Source: Parolsenella massiliensis (GTDB lineage Bacteria > Actinomycetota > Coriobacteriia > Coriobacteriales > Atopobiaceae). Taken from it: a stretch of DNA of 64,000 nucleotides. Where the stretch lies: positions 99,111-163,110 of the forward strand of contig NZ_LT671675.1 of assembly GCF_900143685.1 (NCBI RefSeq), read 5' to 3'. Both the position numbers and the translations under genes were made by a program. Below the pieces are notes generated by a model. The model searched no databases. It was not told the origin of the DNA and worked only from the letters and a program-made list of their open reading frames with translations. Below, piece after piece: positions 1 through 7,638 of this stretch (the first letter of the stretch is position 1; each line of letters starts with the position of its first letter).

Positions 1-233
1 AGGTAGGGAGATGATGGGCGGGATGGCCGCGACCGACGACTTCACGCCCGCGGGCCCGCTCTCGAAGGCGGGGGAGCGGATCGCCCGTACGCGACTGCCG
101 GGGTGGCTCTCGGGCTTCGTGCTCTCCCATGGCACCGGCGCCCTCACGGGCGGCCTCAGGGAGCAGCGGCACCTGCTTGCTGCTGCGGGACAATCCCCTC
201 AGGCATCTGCCCATTCGACTTGCTCGGCATGCC
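1..233. other. No supportable gene at window edge
   Basis: Several overlapping frames are open here on both strands, none with a ribosome binding site or a recognisable domain. A 24-codon minus-strand frame begins right after the stop of the neighbouring membrane protein, but no Shine-Dalgarno precedes it. The stretch may be the end of a gene whose body lies outside the window. Confidence 0.3.
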
Positions 234-1298
234 TTACGCGGCGCCGACCAGGTACGTCAGGGTCTCCCGAAGGCTCGTGTCGTCCACCATCCACGTGCCG
301 TCATTGCCTTTGGAGAGCCAGGCGCTCAGATAGCCATCGTCTCTTACCGCGGCTTTCGAGAGCGCCTCGTTGAAATAGGCGCTCATCTGGGCCTTCTGCT
401 CGTCTGTGAGCGCGACGGCAACTCCATCGGGGCCATATGTCCCGTAGAGTCTGTTGCTGAAGACGTAATCGGATGTCTTGGTGTAGAAGTCGTTGAATAA
501 CCGGTAGATATCGGGGGACGTGACGTCGAACGCCGCGAACCCCGTGCCGTCGCCGTAGGCCTGGGCGCAGCTGAGCCGGTAGTCAATGGTACCAAGGAAC
601 CACTTTTCATAGGCAGCGGTATCGATACCGAGCTCGTTGGCCGTGTAGCCGAAGTTGGTCTTCAACTGACGGTCGAGCCCACGTTTGATGAGATCGCCTG
701 TTGTGGGATCGTCGAAGAGATTGTCAAGACGCGCGGTTGCGGCATCGGAGACCGCTCTGTCCTCGGCTTCGGCATCGTCTCGCGCCTTTGCCGCGTCATT
801 CTCCTCCGTGCCGTCGTCCGACTCGTCCGTCGCCTCGACTAGCGGCACATTCGCGCCGATAGTCGAGGTGAGGATCATTGAGCCACAGTTAGCAACGGCA
901 CCGAGCAGCAGTGCGGCAAGAAAGATGATGCCGATTGTGATGGAATATCCGTGGATGGGCCTGCGGTGTCCGGTAGTCTCCTCTGTGTCGAAATCGTCGT
1001 CCGAGACGGATTCCGCCTCGGGCTGGTGTGACACATGGGGCTCGCCTATTGCTCTGGTCTTGGATTTAGCCTTGAATATGGTCTTGGCCTCGGTTCGGAC
1101 CTTAGTTGCGGTGACGGAGGCGGCATGCGGATCCTGTGCCTCCGCCTCTTCAGGTTCTTCTGCACGGCTCGCCATCCCTACGCGCTTATCGCGCGTAGGG
1201 GCGACATCGTCGAGCGGCATAACAGGATCGCCGGCATTAAACGGGTTGATGTCCTCGCGGTCGTCGGACCCTCTTGGGAAAAAACGGATGCGAGCCAT
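234..1298 (-). CDS. Single-pass membrane protein of unknown function
   Basis: A 354-residue protein with ATG start preceded by a strong AGGAGGAGG-type ribosome binding site. Residues 1-115 are highly charged (many Asp/Glu, plus a Lys-rich patch near 70-82) and look cytoplasmic and disordered. One hydrophobic helix lies at about residues 117-140. The rest (about 145-354) begins with an acidic Ala-rich linker and continues as a probable extracytoplasmic domain. No enzymatic motif is recognisable. The gene lies 57 nt downstream of the SPFH gene on the same strand, so the two are probably co-transcribed and may act at the membrane together. The function is unknown. Confidence 0.75.
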   Translation of the reverse strand: MARIRFFPRGSDDREDINPFNAGDPVMPLDDVAPTRDKRVGMASRAEEPEEAEAQDPHAASVTATKVRTEAKTIFKAKSKTRAIGEPHVSHQPEAESVSDDDFDTEETTGHRRPIHGYSITIGIIFLAALLLGAVANCGSMILTSTIGANVPLVEATDESDDGTEENDAAKARDDAEAEDRAVSDAATARLDNLFDDPTTGDLIKRGLDRQLKTNFGYTANELGIDTAAYEKWFLGTIDYRLSCAQAYGDGTGFAAFDVTSPDIYRLFNDFYTKTSDYVFSNRLYGTYGPDGVAVALTDEQKAQMSAYFNEALSKAAVRDDGYLSAWLSKGNDGTWMVDDTSLRETLTYLVGAA

Positions 1299-1355
1299 GC
1301 CTCCTCCTGATGTTGATGGAGCGGTGCCGGTTAGGCTATTGGGTCCAATCCGGCG

Positions 1356-2291
1356 TTAGTTGTCGTCGACCTTCGTGGCAGTGAGCATCTGCTCGAACGT
1401 CGAGGCCGTTTGGGTAAAATCGCTCGGCAGCACGACCGTCGAGCTCTTCCCCGCGCGTGCGAACTCCGTCATCATCTCGGTCCACTGCGTGAACATGAAC
1501 AGCTGGTTTGCCTCGTCGCCACCCACGCCCGTCTCCTGGATGGTTTCGAGCGAGTCCTTGATGCCGAGCGCGATCGCCTTGCGCTGGCCGGCGATGCCCT
1601 CGCCGGCCTTCTCCATGGCCTCCGCCTCGGCGGCTGCCTCGGTGACGCGCCTGATGCGGTCAGCCTCGGCGAGCTCCTGCGCCGCGGCGCGCTTGCGCTG
1701 GGCGGCGTTGATGTCGTTCATGGACTTCTCGACTTCGGCTGGCAACGCGATCTTGGTGATGAGCGTTGAGACGAGCGTGAAGCCGTAGGCTGCCATCTGC
1801 CCGGAAACGGTGGCGTTGACGTCCTTGGCGATGTCGTCCTTCTTGGCGAAGACCTCGTCGAGCGTGTAGACCGGGATGGAGGAGCGCAGGGCGTCGGTGA
1901 TGAAGTCGCGCATCTGCGCCACGGGTTGCTGCAGCATGTAGTAGCTCTTGTAGACACCGGACTGCGCGGGCGTCTCTCCGCGCTCGTAGCTCACGTGGTA
2001 TTGCACGGAGACCTCGAGGCCGATGGTCACGTTGTCTTGGGTCTTGACATCGATATCAAAGCCGTTCTTCATGGTGCGGAGGCTCACTGTCGCCGCCTTG
2101 CGGTCGATGAATGGCACCTTGGCGTGTAGGCCCGCTCCCAGGATGGCGCTGAAACGCCCCAGACGCTCGATGATAACGGCGTTTTGCTGTTTCACCACGA
2201 AGAACGCGTTGAAGGCAAGTGCAATCAGGACGACGATCAGGATGACGGCTCCCAGGTTGCCGCGATTGAGGAAAGATACGATGGAATTCAT
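1356..2291 (-). CDS. SPFH/Band 7 (stomatin-like) membrane protein
   Basis: The 311-residue product starts at an ATG with AAGGAG six bases upstream; an in-frame start 90 nt further out has no ribosome binding site and adds a non-conserved basic tail. A transmembrane helix spans about residues 13-32. It is followed by an SPFH/Band 7 domain that opens with the typical run VIIERLGRF and contains a DVKTQDNVTI segment. The C-terminal third is an Ala/Glu-rich helical region (IRRVTEAAAEAEAMEKAGEG), as in stomatin/HflK-type scaffolds that oligomerise on membranes. It is probably co-transcribed with the downstream membrane protein. Family assignment is firm; the cellular role is inferred. Confidence 0.92.
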   Translation of the reverse strand: MNSIVSFLNRGNLGAVILIVVLIALAFNAFFVVKQQNAVIIERLGRFSAILGAGLHAKVPFIDRKAATVSLRTMKNGFDIDVKTQDNVTIGLEVSVQYHVSYERGETPAQSGVYKSYYMLQQPVAQMRDFITDALRSSIPVYTLDEVFAKKDDIAKDVNATVSGQMAAYGFTLVSTLITKIALPAEVEKSMNDINAAQRKRAAAQELAEADRIRRVTEAAAEAEAMEKAGEGIAGQRKAIALGIKDSLETIQETGVGGDEANQLFMFTQWTEMMTEFARAGKSSTVVLPSDFTQTASTFEQMLTATKVDDN

Positions 2292-2430
2292 GTCGCTCCT
2301 TCGGTCAGGCTGGATGCGCGCCACAAGATTGCGTCTAGGGCACGATTTCCCCTCATATTCTACAGTACGCGTACGCATCATCCCGAGTTGCGATGAGAGG
2401 TCTGATGTTATGCTGACCGATCGCTTACCG

Positions 2431-2453
2431 CCTGTTCACCGGTCGCGAACAGG
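2431..2453. repeat. Short inverted repeat CCTGTTC/GAACAGG
   Basis: Seven-base arms CCTGTTC and GAACAGG enclose a 9-base spacer in the 271-bp gap between the HD-domain gene and the SPFH gene. The arms match the outer halves of the GTGAACAGGGG palindromes seen elsewhere in the window, so this may be a degenerate copy or a regulator site. Confidence 0.3.
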
Positions 2454-2562
2454 AGCGTATCCTGCGTTTATGGCCGAAGGCAACCGCGTCGCCGCAATGC
2501 TTATGTCATGCCCAGAGCGCCAGAATATGACGCGCTGCTACAAGCGGTCGGTGACGCTTGAA

Positions 2563-3105
2563 CTAACTCTCCAAGCCGAACATGGCGTTGAGCAACGCTA
2601 TGCCTGTCCTAGTTTGGAAGACCCTCTCACGTGCCACGAGCATGGCGTCTCTGGAACAGCCGTCCTCGTACAGGTTGACCAAGAAGTCCGCCTCGACCAG
2701 AATCCGGTAGTCGGCCCCATCGATAGCGTCGTAGGTGTGGTGATGCCCGACCAGGAATGCCACACGCTCGACGGTCTGGACATCAAAGCCCAGATCGCGC
2801 AGCATGGTCCGAGCCGGTGCCGGTCCCTCCTGCTCCTGTAGTTTGCCCGCACTGGAGCCGTACTTCTCGATGGACGGGTGGATGCCGATATCGTGGACGA
2901 TAGCCGCCGCGGTGAGCGTGAAGAGCTCGGGCACGGACAGGCCTTCGGCTTCGCCGATGGTGCGTGCGAGACTTGCCACCTTCACGAAGTGTTGGATGCG
3001 CTTGGGGTCGCCGGCGTCGAATTCGACCATCTTGAGCATAAGCCGGTTGAGGAGCATGTTCTGCTCCGAGGTGAGTTGTGTGAAACCGCCCTTGCCGTCC
3101 TGCAT
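2563..3105 (-). CDS. HD-domain phosphohydrolase-like protein
   Basis: A 180-residue protein; the start was placed at the ATG following GAAAGGAACGCA rather than the 21-codon-longer frame, which lacks a ribosome binding site. It is an HD-superfamily fold: the metal-binding HD doublet is at residues 71-72 in AAAIVHDIGIHP, with an earlier His at 39, a His cluster near 121-123 and a distal Asp at 140 (LVEADFL). The family hydrolyses nucleotides or phosphate esters using divalent metals, but the substrate cannot be read from the sequence. The gene stands alone, with 183 bp to the next gene upstream. Confidence 0.85.
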   Translation of the reverse strand: MQDGKGGFTQLTSEQNMLLNRLMLKMVEFDAGDPKRIQHFVKVASLARTIGEAEGLSVPELFTLTAAAIVHDIGIHPSIEKYGSSAGKLQEQEGPAPARTMLRDLGFDVQTVERVAFLVGHHHTYDAIDGADYRILVEADFLVNLYEDGCSRDAMLVARERVFQTRTGIALLNAMFGLES

Positions 3106-3155
3106 TGCGTTCCTTTCGCCGGTGCTTCGCGGAGCGTATTGTAGCGCGGGCACGC

Positions 3156-3180
3156 GGACAGGGGACACGTCTCCTCTGTT
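3156..3180. repeat. Degenerate GGGGACG palindrome
   Basis: An imperfect inverted repeat, GACAGGGGACACGTCTCCTCTGTT, sits just upstream of the HD-domain gene. It shares the CAGGGGAC...GTCCCCTGT architecture of the palindrome family that is dense from 15 to 28 kb. Confidence 0.4.
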
Positions 3181-3288
3181 GATTGTCGTGCGTTGTTGCC
3201 CTTTCGGACGGTGTTGGCGTGATAAACAGCTCCCGCGCTCAAGAACTTCCCGAATGCGGGGATGTCAAAGCCGACGAGGCCTAGGGTG

Positions 3289-3627
3289 TCAGTCGCATCG
3301 GGTGCCCCGGGCCTCAGCAGCCTTCTTGGTCATTGTCTCGCTGTCCATCCAGTTCGCAAGACGTTTGCGCTGTTCCTCGGTCGCCGGCCCGCGCCTTGCG
3401 TACATCTTGCGTGCGTCGATGATTTCCTGCGTTACCCTGTCGCCAAGACCCGGGTTTTCTTCGAGGATCGCGGTTGGCAAGAAGAGCGCAGAGTTGACCG
3501 CGTCTTCTTTGCGATGCAGGGCGTTGGCTCCGATTAGGTTGCAGAGCAGGCTGGAGTTCCTTCCGTCGTCGAAGCGATGACAGACCCCCGAGGGGCAGGG
3601 GCGCTCGCGTTGATCGAGCAGGCTCAT
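3289..3627 (-). CDS. Hypothetical protein, possibly the 3' part of a decayed gene
   Basis: A 112-residue frame whose ATG overlaps the stop of the preceding fragment (ATGA). It has no clear ribosome binding site. Its segment RKEDAVNSALFLPTAIL resembles the 'R..D.f.l.lP...f' stretch at the end of YcxB-like membrane proteins, and the frame just upstream encodes the two membrane helices expected before it. My reading is that this and the next feature were once one gene. It could alternatively be an independent small protein. Confidence 0.4.
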   Translation of the reverse strand: MSLLDQRERPCPSGVCHRFDDGRNSSLLCNLIGANALHRKEDAVNSALFLPTAILEENPGLGDRVTQEIIDARKMYARRGPATEEQRKRLANWMDSETMTKKAAEARGTRCD

Positions 3628-4053
3628 GCCACGTTGAAGCTGCCGTTAGCGCTCTCCACCGTGTAGCCGAGGTCTCCCAAAGTCACGCGACACGAAGTCG
3701 AAAGATCTCCGAGGGCCCTGTCGCTCGAAGGGTCAGCCCCGTGGAGCCAAAGCCAGAGGGCAATCTGCTTTCCCCGGAAGCGCAGCATGAACGCCGGGTC
3801 GCGGACCATGGCCACGGAGAGCGCGATGAGTGCCGCGAAGATAACCGCAATTCAGAGACTCGATTCCTGGTTCTGCCAGAAAGGCGAGAATAGCGAACAA
3901 GGCCATGATGCTGCAGAGCACCCCTCCCAAGATGCCGAGTTTGCGAGCGTATGGTCCCTGCTGTACCCGGAACAGCTCAGTGAACATATCCATATTCACT
4001 GGTATTTCAAACGTCGCGAACGTCGTGCCGTCATCTTTCATGGGAGAAACCAC
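3624..4053 (-). pseudogene. Frameshifted two-helix membrane protein (YcxB-like)
   Basis: The 5' frame, starting at GTG 4053 or ATG 4041, encodes a short cytoplasmic N-terminus and one hydrophobic helix (LGILGGVLCSIMALFAILAF). It then runs into a Gly/Arg/His-rich shadow sequence. Removing a single base near 3851 joins it to another frame that reads IAVIFAALIALSVAMV, an obvious second helix, then RDPAFMLRFRGKQIALWLWLH and a soluble tail ending at 3624. A one-base indel in the gene, or a sequencing error, is the simplest explanation. The two-helix plus C-terminal domain layout resembles YcxB-like proteins; this is a weak assignment. Confidence 0.6.
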
Positions 4054-4266
4054 CCTTCTGTATCGCGCACGCCTAGAAAGAAGCTAGCACTCGAGGAGGA
4101 CGTCTTTGTAAGGATGGCGTAACCGTCTGCGGAGCCATTTGACAAGTTCTACCGACATCCCTCGTTTGTGATGCGGCTAGATTGAACCAAATGGGCTAGC
4201 CTCGGGGGAGTTCCGGGGCCAGCCCATCGTTAAGCCAAGACGCGCGAAGGCGCTCTTCTCGGGTCC

Positions 4267-4503
4267 CTAGTGCCGCCTGAGAGCGGATGCGCCCCCGATG
4301 GCGGCCGCTACGCCCGCGCCTGCCATCACGGCGATTGGTGCCATGGAGCCGTCGCCGGTCTGCGGTAACGCCTTCTTAGGCTCCGGAGCGGGCTGGTTAT
4401 CAGACGCTGCCGTGCCCGCAGGCGTTACGCTTGGCGTCGTCGGGTTGTCCGGCTGGCTCGGCGTGTCGGGGTTGTCCGGCGTCGTCGGCGAGCAGCAGAC
4501 CAT
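4267..4503 (-). pseudogene. C-terminal remnant of an LPQTG-anchored surface protein
   Basis: The 78-residue frame holds a Pro/Thr-rich wall-spanning linker (repeats of TPDNPDTPSQPDNP type), a sortase signal LPQTG, a hydrophobic segment (about PIAVMAGAGVAAAIGGASA) and a basic tail LRRH. It has no signal peptide, no ligand-binding domain and no ribosome binding site, and a stop codon lies five codons upstream in frame. It is therefore the anchoring tail of a once larger cell-wall protein whose 5' part is lost or out of frame. A short exported peptide is possible but unlikely. Confidence 0.6.
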
Positions 4504-4674
4504 ACCAGATGGCCTTTACGCCCCGTGCCTAATGATTCGTGGGCTTGCCAAACCCAAGCGGACGGTTTTTGAAAACGACGTGCGGTTGATTAGATGGCCG
4601 CAGGGGCGTTGCGGACGCTGGGTATGTTAGCGGGATGCAGACGCAGCCTACCGTTGGAAAGGAACGACAGAGAT

Positions 4675-5223
4675 ATGTCAAAGCTAGACGACTTCATGGG
4701 GCTTTTGCTGGGAAGCTTCGACAACCGCGAGCAGTTCGAGGCAAAGAAGGCGGCGGGGGAGGTGTTTCCCTTCGCTAGGCACATCAACACCGTCTGCAAC
4801 GACAAAATCTTGAACCTCCCGACCGACTTCGCCGGCGTGTTCATGGTCGAGGAGAGCTACTACGAGACCGATGGGAGGAGCTCCGCGTCTCCTCACCTGT
4901 TCCTCTTTACCGAGGAGCCAGATGGGGTGCTTCTGACCTCCTACGACGCGCCGGAGGGCAACGACAGGCGCACGTTCTCCTATGACACCATGGTGCCTGC
5001 GGAGTACGCCTCCCTCAGGAAGTCCGGTAAGTTTGTGCCAGCGCTCTATCGCGAGCACGAAGGCGTGTGGGAGGGGGGATCTGACTCCATGTTCACCCCG
5101 ACCATGAAGTTCCACCTCTTCGAGAAGTTCTCCGCCGATGCGCTCGAGGTCACCGAGACGATGGAGATGAACGGCCGCCGCGTCTTTGGGTTTGACGACC
5201 CGATTCTCTACCATCGCGTCTAA
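4675..5223 (+). CDS. Conserved hypothetical protein (possible CpcT/CpeT-like fold)
   Basis: A 182-residue soluble protein. The start is the ATG 12 bases after GGAAAGGA; the longer frame has no ribosome binding site. No signal peptide or membrane helix is present. The opening MGLLLGSFDNREQF, followed by a Phe/Pro-His stretch, a 'fmvEESYY' segment and a repeated pattern of beta-strand-like segments, recalls the CpcT/CpeT family ('l.G.fsN.eQ....', 'EQ.y'). The match is weak, and a chromophore-lyase role would make no sense in this organism. It is a single gene, convergent with the topoisomerase operon. Confidence 0.7.
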   Translation: MSKLDDFMGLLLGSFDNREQFEAKKAAGEVFPFARHINTVCNDKILNLPTDFAGVFMVEESYYETDGRSSASPHLFLFTEEPDGVLLTSYDAPEGNDRRTFSYDTMVPAEYASLRKSGKFVPALYREHEGVWEGGSDSMFTPTMKFHLFEKFSADALEVTETMEMNGRRVFGFDDPILYHRV

Positions 5224-5256
5224 ACCCAGACACCCTGGGGTCTGGTCTCAGCAAAA

Positions 5257-5294
5257 GGCGGTCGCATCCGGTCTCTCGGCCGGATGCGACCGCC
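5257..5294. terminator. Strong hairpin terminator between convergent genes
   Basis: Perfect 15-bp arms (GGCGGTCGCATCCGG at 5257-5271, its complement at 5280-5294) enclose an 8-base loop. AAAA directly precedes it on the plus strand, giving a U-run for minus-strand transcripts. It therefore ends the parE-parC-like operon and may also stop the plus-strand gene. Confidence 0.8.
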
Positions 5295-5322
5295 GAATCA
5301 TGCACGCGCTAGGTCTATTAGG

Positions 5323-7563
5323 CTAGTCGAACAGGCTCGGCATGTCGCTTTCCTTCATGAGAGCGCCGGCGCAGGGGAGGGCCTGGGCACAGAACTTCTC
5401 TGCCCAGACGTCGCCTCCCAGGAAGTCCCCGATCGCACCGACGGCGGTGACGATGCGGCCCTTCTTGGCCGTGAAGGCCTGGACGCCCTGGGTGTTCGTC
5501 GTCGTCTTGGTCTTGAGCAGCGACGTGTTGAAGTTCATCAGACGTCCGTCGTTCGAGACGAGCGTGAGGTCGCGATTGTCCTTGAGCACCTGGGCATAGA
5601 GCAGCTTGCTGCCACCGTAGATGGCGTTCTTGAGGCGCTTGCGGTTGGTTTTGGTCACATATCCCGCCAGCGCCACGCGCGCCACGCGGCCATTCTCGAA
5701 CACGAACAGCACGTCTGCCTTGTAGTCCTCGGGGTCGAGCACCCAGATGACGGTCTCGTCGGGGTCCATCTCCAGGTCCGTGGGCAGGTACGAGCCGAGC
5801 TGCGCCGACTTGGTGTCCTCGAACTGGGAGACCTTGCACTTGTACACTTGGCTCTTATCGGTGAAGACCAAAAGCTCGTGCGCGTTGGAGGACGGGAACT
5901 CGATGAAGGGCTTGTCGCCGTCCTTGTACTTGAGCGAGGCGGCCTTCTTGAGCACGCGGTCGGTCATCTTCTTGAGGTAGCCGTCGCACGAGAGCATCAT
6001 CGTGACCGGGTAGTCCTCGACCTCGGGCTCGAGGCTGACCTCGATGACGTCCTCGGGGTCCACGCGGCCGGTCCTGCGCGGCGTCACGTATTTCTTGTTG
6101 ACCGCGGCCAGCTCGTCGCTGATGACCTGCTTGATCTTGTCCTCGCTGGAGAGCGTGTCGTTGAGATCGGCGATGTCGGCCTCGAGCTTCTCGATGTCCT
6201 TGGTGCGGTTGAGGATGTACTCCTCGTTGATGTTGCGCAGCTTGATCTCGGCCACGAACTCGGCCTGCGTCTCGTCGATGTTGAAGCCCTTCATGAGGTT
6301 GGGGACAACCTCGGCCTCGAGCTTGGTGCCGCGGATGATTGCGATGGCCTTGTCGATATCCAGAAGGATTGCCTCGAGGCCGTGCAGCAGGTGCAGACGC
6401 TCGGATTTCTTGGCCAGGTCGAAGTTGATGCGGCGACGCGTGGAGTCCATGCGCCATGCCACCCACTCGTGCAGGATCTGCCGCACGCCCATGACGCGGG
6501 GATAGCCGTCGACCAGCACGTTGAAGTTGCAGGAGAACGAGTCCTGCAGCGTGGTGAGGCGGAAGAGCTTGGCCATGAGCTTCTCGGGGTCAACGCCGCG
6601 CTTGAGGTCGATGGCGATGCGCAGGCCCGAGAGGTCGGTCTCGTCTCGGATGTCAGCAATCTCCTTGACCTTGCCCTCCTTGGAGAGCTTGACGATGCGC
6701 TCGATGATGACGTCGGTCTTCGTGGTGTAGGGGATCTCGTACACCTCGATGATGCGTTCCTCGGGGATCCAACGCCAGCGGGAGCGAATCTGGAAGCTGC
6801 CGAGTCCCATCTCGATGATCTTCTCCATCTCGTCGCGGCGGTAGATGATCTCGCCGCCGGTGGAGAAGTCGGGCATGGGCATGTACTTGAGAAGGTCGCA
6901 GTCGGGGTCCTCGAGGTAGTGGATCGTGGCGGTGCAGACCTCGTTGAGGTTGAAGCCACAGATGTCCGAGGCCATGGCAACGCCGATGCCCTTGTTGGCA
7001 GAAACGAGGACGTTGGGGAAGGACGTGGGCAGCAGGCGCGGCTCCTTCATGGCGCCGTCGTAGCTGTCGATGAAGTCCACCGGGTCCTTGTCGATGTCCT
7101 TGAAGATCTCTGCGCTGATGGGGGCGAGCTTGGCCTCGGTGTAACGGGAGGCGGCGTAGCTCAGGTCTCCCGAGTAGTACTTGCCGAAGTTGCCCTTGGA
7201 CTCAACGAAGGGCGTGAGCAGCGCCTCGTTGCCCGTGGCGAGGCGGACCATCGTCTCGTAGATGGCGGAGTCGCCGTGGGGGTTGAGCTTCATGGTCTGG
7301 CCCACGATGTTGGCGCTCTTCTGGCGCTCGCCCTTGAGCAGGCCCATCTTGTACATGGTGTAGAGCAGCTTGCGGTGCGAGGGCTTGAAGCCATCAATCT
7401 CGGGGAACGCGCGCGAGACGTTGACGCTCATGGCGTAGGGCATGTAGTTGACCTCGAGCGTCTCCGTGATGGGCTGCTCGGTGACCTCGGAGTGCAGGCC
7501 GATTACGTTCTCGTTGCTGACCTGCTTCTTCTTGGGCTGGTTCTTCGTCTTCTTCTTTGCCAC
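5323..7563 (-). CDS. Type IIA topoisomerase subunit A (ParC/GyrA-like)
   Basis: The 746-residue product starts at a GTG preceded by AAGAGGGA; a 19-codon-longer ATG frame lacks a ribosome binding site. After a Lys-rich N-terminus comes the breakage-reunion domain (PYAMSVNVSRAFPEIDG, then SHRKLLYTMYKMG). The catalytic tyrosine is Tyr141 in AASRYTEAKL. The C-terminal third has repeated beta-strand segments that differ from canonical GyrA-box propellers. With ATP-dependent subunit B (next gene) it would pass DNA duplexes to relax or decatenate DNA. The sequence is atypical for both GyrA and ParC, so a symbol is withheld; this is probably a second topoisomerase alongside gyrase elsewhere. Confidence 0.93.
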   Translation of the reverse strand: MAKKKTKNQPKKKQVSNENVIGLHSEVTEQPITETLEVNYMPYAMSVNVSRAFPEIDGFKPSHRKLLYTMYKMGLLKGERQKSANIVGQTMKLNPHGDSAIYETMVRLATGNEALLTPFVESKGNFGKYYSGDLSYAASRYTEAKLAPISAEIFKDIDKDPVDFIDSYDGAMKEPRLLPTSFPNVLVSANKGIGVAMASDICGFNLNEVCTATIHYLEDPDCDLLKYMPMPDFSTGGEIIYRRDEMEKIIEMGLGSFQIRSRWRWIPEERIIEVYEIPYTTKTDVIIERIVKLSKEGKVKEIADIRDETDLSGLRIAIDLKRGVDPEKLMAKLFRLTTLQDSFSCNFNVLVDGYPRVMGVRQILHEWVAWRMDSTRRRINFDLAKKSERLHLLHGLEAILLDIDKAIAIIRGTKLEAEVVPNLMKGFNIDETQAEFVAEIKLRNINEEYILNRTKDIEKLEADIADLNDTLSSEDKIKQVISDELAAVNKKYVTPRRTGRVDPEDVIEVSLEPEVEDYPVTMMLSCDGYLKKMTDRVLKKAASLKYKDGDKPFIEFPSSNAHELLVFTDKSQVYKCKVSQFEDTKSAQLGSYLPTDLEMDPDETVIWVLDPEDYKADVLFVFENGRVARVALAGYVTKTNRKRLKNAIYGGSKLLYAQVLKDNRDLTLVSNDGRLMNFNTSLLKTKTTTNTQGVQAFTAKKGRIVTAVGAIGDFLGGDVWAEKFCAQALPCAGALMKESDMPSLFD

Positions 7564-7638
7564 GGTTCCCTCTTGAAACGTCTCTTGAGCTTGGTCGATT
7601 GGCTGTCGGCGGTGTCGCATCCTGGCGGCGGGTCGCCG

